Source: Lingula anatina
Taxonomy: Eukaryota > Brachiopoda > Lingulata > Lingulida > Lingulidae
NCBI RefSeq assembly: GCF_001039355.2
Contig: NW_019775846.1
Span: forward strand, 124,001 to 188,000
Length of the DNA stretch: 64,000 nucleotides
Direction of reading: 5' to 3'
Shown here: positions 62,901-64,000 of the stretch, one piece after another
Layout: the number at the start of each line of letters is the position of its first letter
Numbering within the stretch: the first letter of the stretch is position 1
Program-made: the position numbers and the translations under genes
The notes under the pieces: generated by a model
What the model was told of the DNA's origin: nothing
The model's input: the letters and a program-made list of their open reading frames with translations, nothing else
The model's database searches: none

Positions 62901-64000
62901 AACAGTGCGTTATTTGTCATACATACAAAGGGAAATCGTGCGTGTTCCCCACCCAAACCCCCTAACTTTGAATAGAACACGCTGATATCACCGCGCATGG
63001 GGTGATATCAAAAAATGGACTTTCCCCGCATTTACTGCCTAATTGCGGTCACCGTCCAATCATCTTCGTTTGCGTTAGTGGTTTTCTGAGTAGTTGGCTG
63101 ATTTCCTGCCCATCTTCCGCACGTGGCAGTCACTCTGTCTCATTCATTGTATCGGTCCCTGCAATCCTTTTGTTTTGATATCAGCCCCGTGGTATGTATG
63201 TATAAAAAGCATACCTTCCACCGATCTTCAAATTTTCCATTAGCCCTTATCTTTTTATAAGCCTTAACATTTTAGGTCTTGATTTTTCTTGTGAAGGTAC
63301 CAGTCCAGTGCGTTTCTCCTGCCACACCAAACACCGAAACAATGCTTTACTATATAGACCACAAGTCTGATTCAAAACCTAACTGTGATTGGCTCTAAGA
63401 AACCAATGACAGCACACATAATATGGAAATGGGAAATTCCCCCCAAAAACGTGGATGCATATATTGAAAAGTAAAGAGAAATACCAATTTAACTTGACAT
63501 GTGTTTTGGTCTTTCAAATCAGTTAGTAACTGTCTTATCATAGGTTGAGTGAGTAGTTTAAGATCATTGGTCTTTTTTTAGTTCTCTGAACCGACAGTTG
63601 TGGACCTCTACCAGTTCATCAGTTTTTCCATCAGTCATAGTGGGTGGGAATGACATTTTAAACAATTCCATGTCTAATTCTTGACCAAAAAGTGAACATC
63701 TAAATAATCTTTTAGAAGATTAATTCACTTTGTTCGTAAATACTCATCCTGACTGGATAAAAATCCGTCAGAGAAGAAGGTAAACTTCAAAAATAAACAC
63801 TGTTTTTATTGAAAAGGCTTAAATATATATTCACTAAGATCTAAAGATAATTGAAATTAAATTATACACTTATCACAAACAATTTATTACCCTGACTATC
63901 TTTGCCAACATGTCTGCTCCTTTGGAGGTTATGCCACACCCTGTGAAGTTGACAGAGGCAATGTTTCCACTGTTCTTGATGGCCTTACACAGGACTAAAC
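36846..64000 (-). CDS. CEP78: Centrosomal protein of 78 kDa, C-terminal part (5' end beyond right edge)
   Basis: Distal centriole protein with N-terminal leucine-rich repeats and a C-terminal coiled coil, linked to ciliogenesis in vertebrates. Ten exons: 63891-64000 (partial), 43315-43489, 42164-42277, 40750-40814, 39955-40077, 39441-39562, 38905-39130, 38586-38663, 38269-38420, 36846-38070 (TAG at 36846). All phases join, giving 795 residues in view. Family stretches seen are [19 protein letters not shown] (last repeats), [37 protein letters not shown], the coiled coil [19 protein letters not shown] and [20 protein letters not shown]. The last exon adds about 400 residues of Ser/Pro/His-rich low-complexity tail ending in acidic DEEF; this is longer than I recall for the vertebrate protein. 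The intron 43490-63890 (about 20.4 kb) holds another gene on the opposite strand. Confidence 0.93.
41459..41804 (-). mobile_element. TTAA family element in a CEP78 intron
   Basis: TTAA-AGGGATAATAACTCTTCG at the left and CGAAGAGTTATTATCCCT-TTAA at the right form a perfect 18-base inverted repeat with a TTAA target duplication. It is about 340 bases with no ORF, and is inverted relative to the 59283-59598 copy. A partial palindrome around CTGTTAAGAGATTATA corresponds to the perfect palindrome of the 10075 copy. It lies between exons 40750-40814 and 42164-42277. Confidence 0.88.
46838..47036 (+). mobile_element. Palindromic MITE, family P3
   Basis: Ends ACCAATGAAACTATTGTTCT and AGAATGATAGTTTCATTGGA are inverted repeats. 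Interior motifs GGGGACTCTCGTGAATGCGA and GGAGCGATCAATGTAG match those of the copy at 52582-52829. About 200 bases, no ORF. Confidence 0.75.
47090..47330 (+). mobile_element. Palindromic MITE, family P2
   Basis: Carries TTAGATCGATCC, GATCGACCTAACTCCCTGAG, GGTTCACGCTAAATTGC and, inverted on the right side, GCAATTTAGTAAGACTCCCC and ATCGATCC. Same order as 16163-16394. It lies about 55 bases beyond a P3 element, so two related elements landed side by side. Confidence 0.75.
49399..50340 (+). CDS. Unrecognised single-exon membrane protein nested in a CEP78 intron
   Basis: A 313-codon ORF, far longer than any other non-exonic ORF here, on the strand opposite to its host. An in-frame TGA lies 15 bases upstream of the ATG, so the start is bounded. 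Residues 1-88 have no signal peptide but carry glycosylation sites NKT (40) and NYT (59) and a Thr/Ser stretch (61-72). A hydrophobic helix at about 89-113 ([20 protein letters not shown]) is followed by CTKRN, predicting N-out, C-in topology. The tail has a Tyr/acid-rich stretch ([19 protein letters not shown], about 145-165), Ser/Thr-Pro sites, PGPSTSG and a basic C terminus ([20 protein letters not shown]). AATAAA lies about 520 bases downstream (50863-50868). The composition looks like a real protein; an intronless retrogene or an orphan gene are both possible. I assign no function. Confidence 0.72.
   Translation: MLVDTLQRHQWWLDQINQHDTVILRHQKSRLQKAILELFNKTGPGERRAELIRFWLRLNYTLTTSSPTTITTANALNEEYQEEIYEYSFSLVAVISGIFVFLTLAATIGVIVFCTKRNSVFSSARSKRSTSRDTVNSYEMTDASLTDIEYTDYETETEVDEPHSVVSFIQESDYEDETPLVSPSSEIPQAMPTSAHYGSTHRTRRDMNVNSLFDPGPSTSGVSSTTSLNIKKSQSYNGRLYEHISPNSGDESDEDYDTIHCLNTDDALLACSGKAPLGKSLIRSAKQKGIAMAKSVKKSISFDSKFKYREIRE
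50945..50975. repeat. T18G13 homopolymer pair
   Basis: Eighteen T directly followed by thirteen G and then a GGA-rich stretch. The exact run lengths may be unreliable in sequencing. Confidence 0.85.
52582..52829 (+). mobile_element. Palindromic MITE, family P3, long inverted repeats
   Basis: Inverted repeats of about 70 bases: left GGTTCATTCCCAATGAAATG continuing to CTCCGCAGGGACTCTCACTG; right CAGCGAGAGTCCCTGCAGAG continuing to TTTCAATGGGAACAAGCC. About 100 central bases are without an ORF. The related copy is at 46838-47036. Confidence 0.85.
57113..57480. repeat. 26-bp degenerate minisatellite
   Basis: Repeats of the unit GATACTGTACCAATACCTTC plus AGAGCT, 26 bases, about 13-14 units with substitutions and small indels. 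The best-preserved pair is at 57411-57462. It is unspaced, so it is not a CRISPR array. Confidence 0.9.
57808..58030 (-). mobile_element. Palindromic MITE, family P2, inverted copy
   Basis: Begins GACCCCATTTCCATAGATAT and ends AAATCTCTGGGAATACACCC. Inside are GGGGAGTCTCACTAAATTAC on the left and GCAATTTAGCGTGAACCCCC on the right. Its reverse complement aligns with 16163-16394 throughout, including TTAATTACCCCCTTAC. Confidence 0.82.
59283..59598 (+). mobile_element. TTAA family element in the CEP78 large intron
   Basis: TTAA-AGGGATAGTAACTCTTCG and CGAACAGTTATTATCCCT-TTAA; about 308 internal bases, no ORF. It aligns along its length with the reverse complement of 41459-41804, apart from a missing central palindrome of about 25 bases. 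Confidence 0.87.
62815..63400. other. CpG-rich segment inside the CEP78 intron
   Basis: Locally much richer in GC and CpG than its surroundings, starting with the hairpin above. It also contains GATATCACCGCGCATGGGGT with an inverted GTGATATC, CCGCACGTGG, and ATTGGCT...CCAATGAC (opposed CCAAT boxes at about 63388-63408). It could be an inserted element or a promoter/CpG island; no transcript-like ORF follows. Confidence 0.45.
62834..62892. repeat. Strong hairpin with 23-bp stem
   Basis: GCCCGATATCACGATAGCAT pairs with GTGCTATCGTGTATATCGGG, with one inserted base and one mismatch, around a loop GAGCGCCAGCGA. ATGCACTGT to the left and AACAGTGCGT to the right extend the symmetry. It is probably the core of a mobile element. 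Confidence 0.8.

Larger units (their letters stand above)
50341..63890 (-). other. CEP78 large intron, right part
   Basis: After the presumed 3' UTR of the nested gene (to about 50890), no gene is recognised for 13 kb. It holds T18G13 (50945-50975), a T-rich tract (about 51155-51232), a T20-like run (about 55138-55156) and mobile elements at 52582-52829, 57808-58030 and 59283-59598. A minisatellite (57113-57480) and the CpG-rich hairpin segment (62815-63400) also lie here. ORFs of 60-98 codons are scattered and unconvincing. Confidence 0.5.

Noticed and set aside
1..64000. tRNA or rRNA genes
   Set aside because: I noticed no A/B-box cloverleaf or rRNA core motif while reading; a covariance-model scan would be needed to exclude small RNAs.

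Overview
The window looks like nuclear DNA from an AT-rich, intron-rich animal. Introns are spliceosomal, coding exons are 65-240 bp, repeats are abundant, and the sampled haplotype appears highly heterozygous. The recognisable genes are an axonemal dynein heavy chain (DNAH6), a tropomodulin and the centrosomal protein CEP78, so this is a bilaterian with motile cilia and muscle-type actin regulation. AT richness, TACATGTA-rich introns and the mobile-element mix suggest a marine invertebrate, perhaps a mollusc or other lophotrochozoan. I cannot fix the phylum from sequence alone.

Layout. (1) 1-17040, minus strand: the 5' part of DNAH6 is present twice in the same orientation. Copy A (1-7465) runs from the promoter to coding exon 15 and leaves the window on the left. 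Copy B (7467-17040) runs from the promoter to coding exon 17 and then stops at a single 'n' at 7466, where copy A's promoter begins. The copies are roughly 96-99% identical, exon differences are almost all synonymous, and they differ by mobile-element indels. This looks like two alleles placed end to end in the assembly; a real partial tandem duplication is the alternative. (2) 17041-29637, plus strand: tropomodulin, head to head with DNAH6 copy B. It has nine coding exons and 348 codons, with a long 5' region containing a fold-back element and a SINE-like remnant. (3) 32609-35008, minus strand: an unrecognised single-pass membrane protein. Its cytoplasmic tail has five 22-residue repeats, and a one-base frameshift interrupts it. 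(4) 36846-64000, minus strand: CEP78, ten exons in view, 5' end beyond the right edge, with one intron of about 20.4 kb (43490-63890). (5) Inside that intron, on the opposite strand, lies an intronless 313-codon ORF for an unrecognised membrane protein (49399-50340).

The intergenic and intronic DNA holds several non-autonomous DNA-transposon-like families: a TTAA-flanked family (three copies), two related palindromic families (three and two copies), hAT-like short elements (three), a young 201-bp fold-back element, a 26-bp minisatellite and a CpG-rich hairpin segment at 62.8-63.4 kb. Two of the families are dimorphic between the DNAH6 copies, which shows that they moved recently. DNAH6 and CEP78 both belong to cilium or centriole biology; tropomodulin caps actin pointed ends. 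I see no sign that the genes form one pathway.
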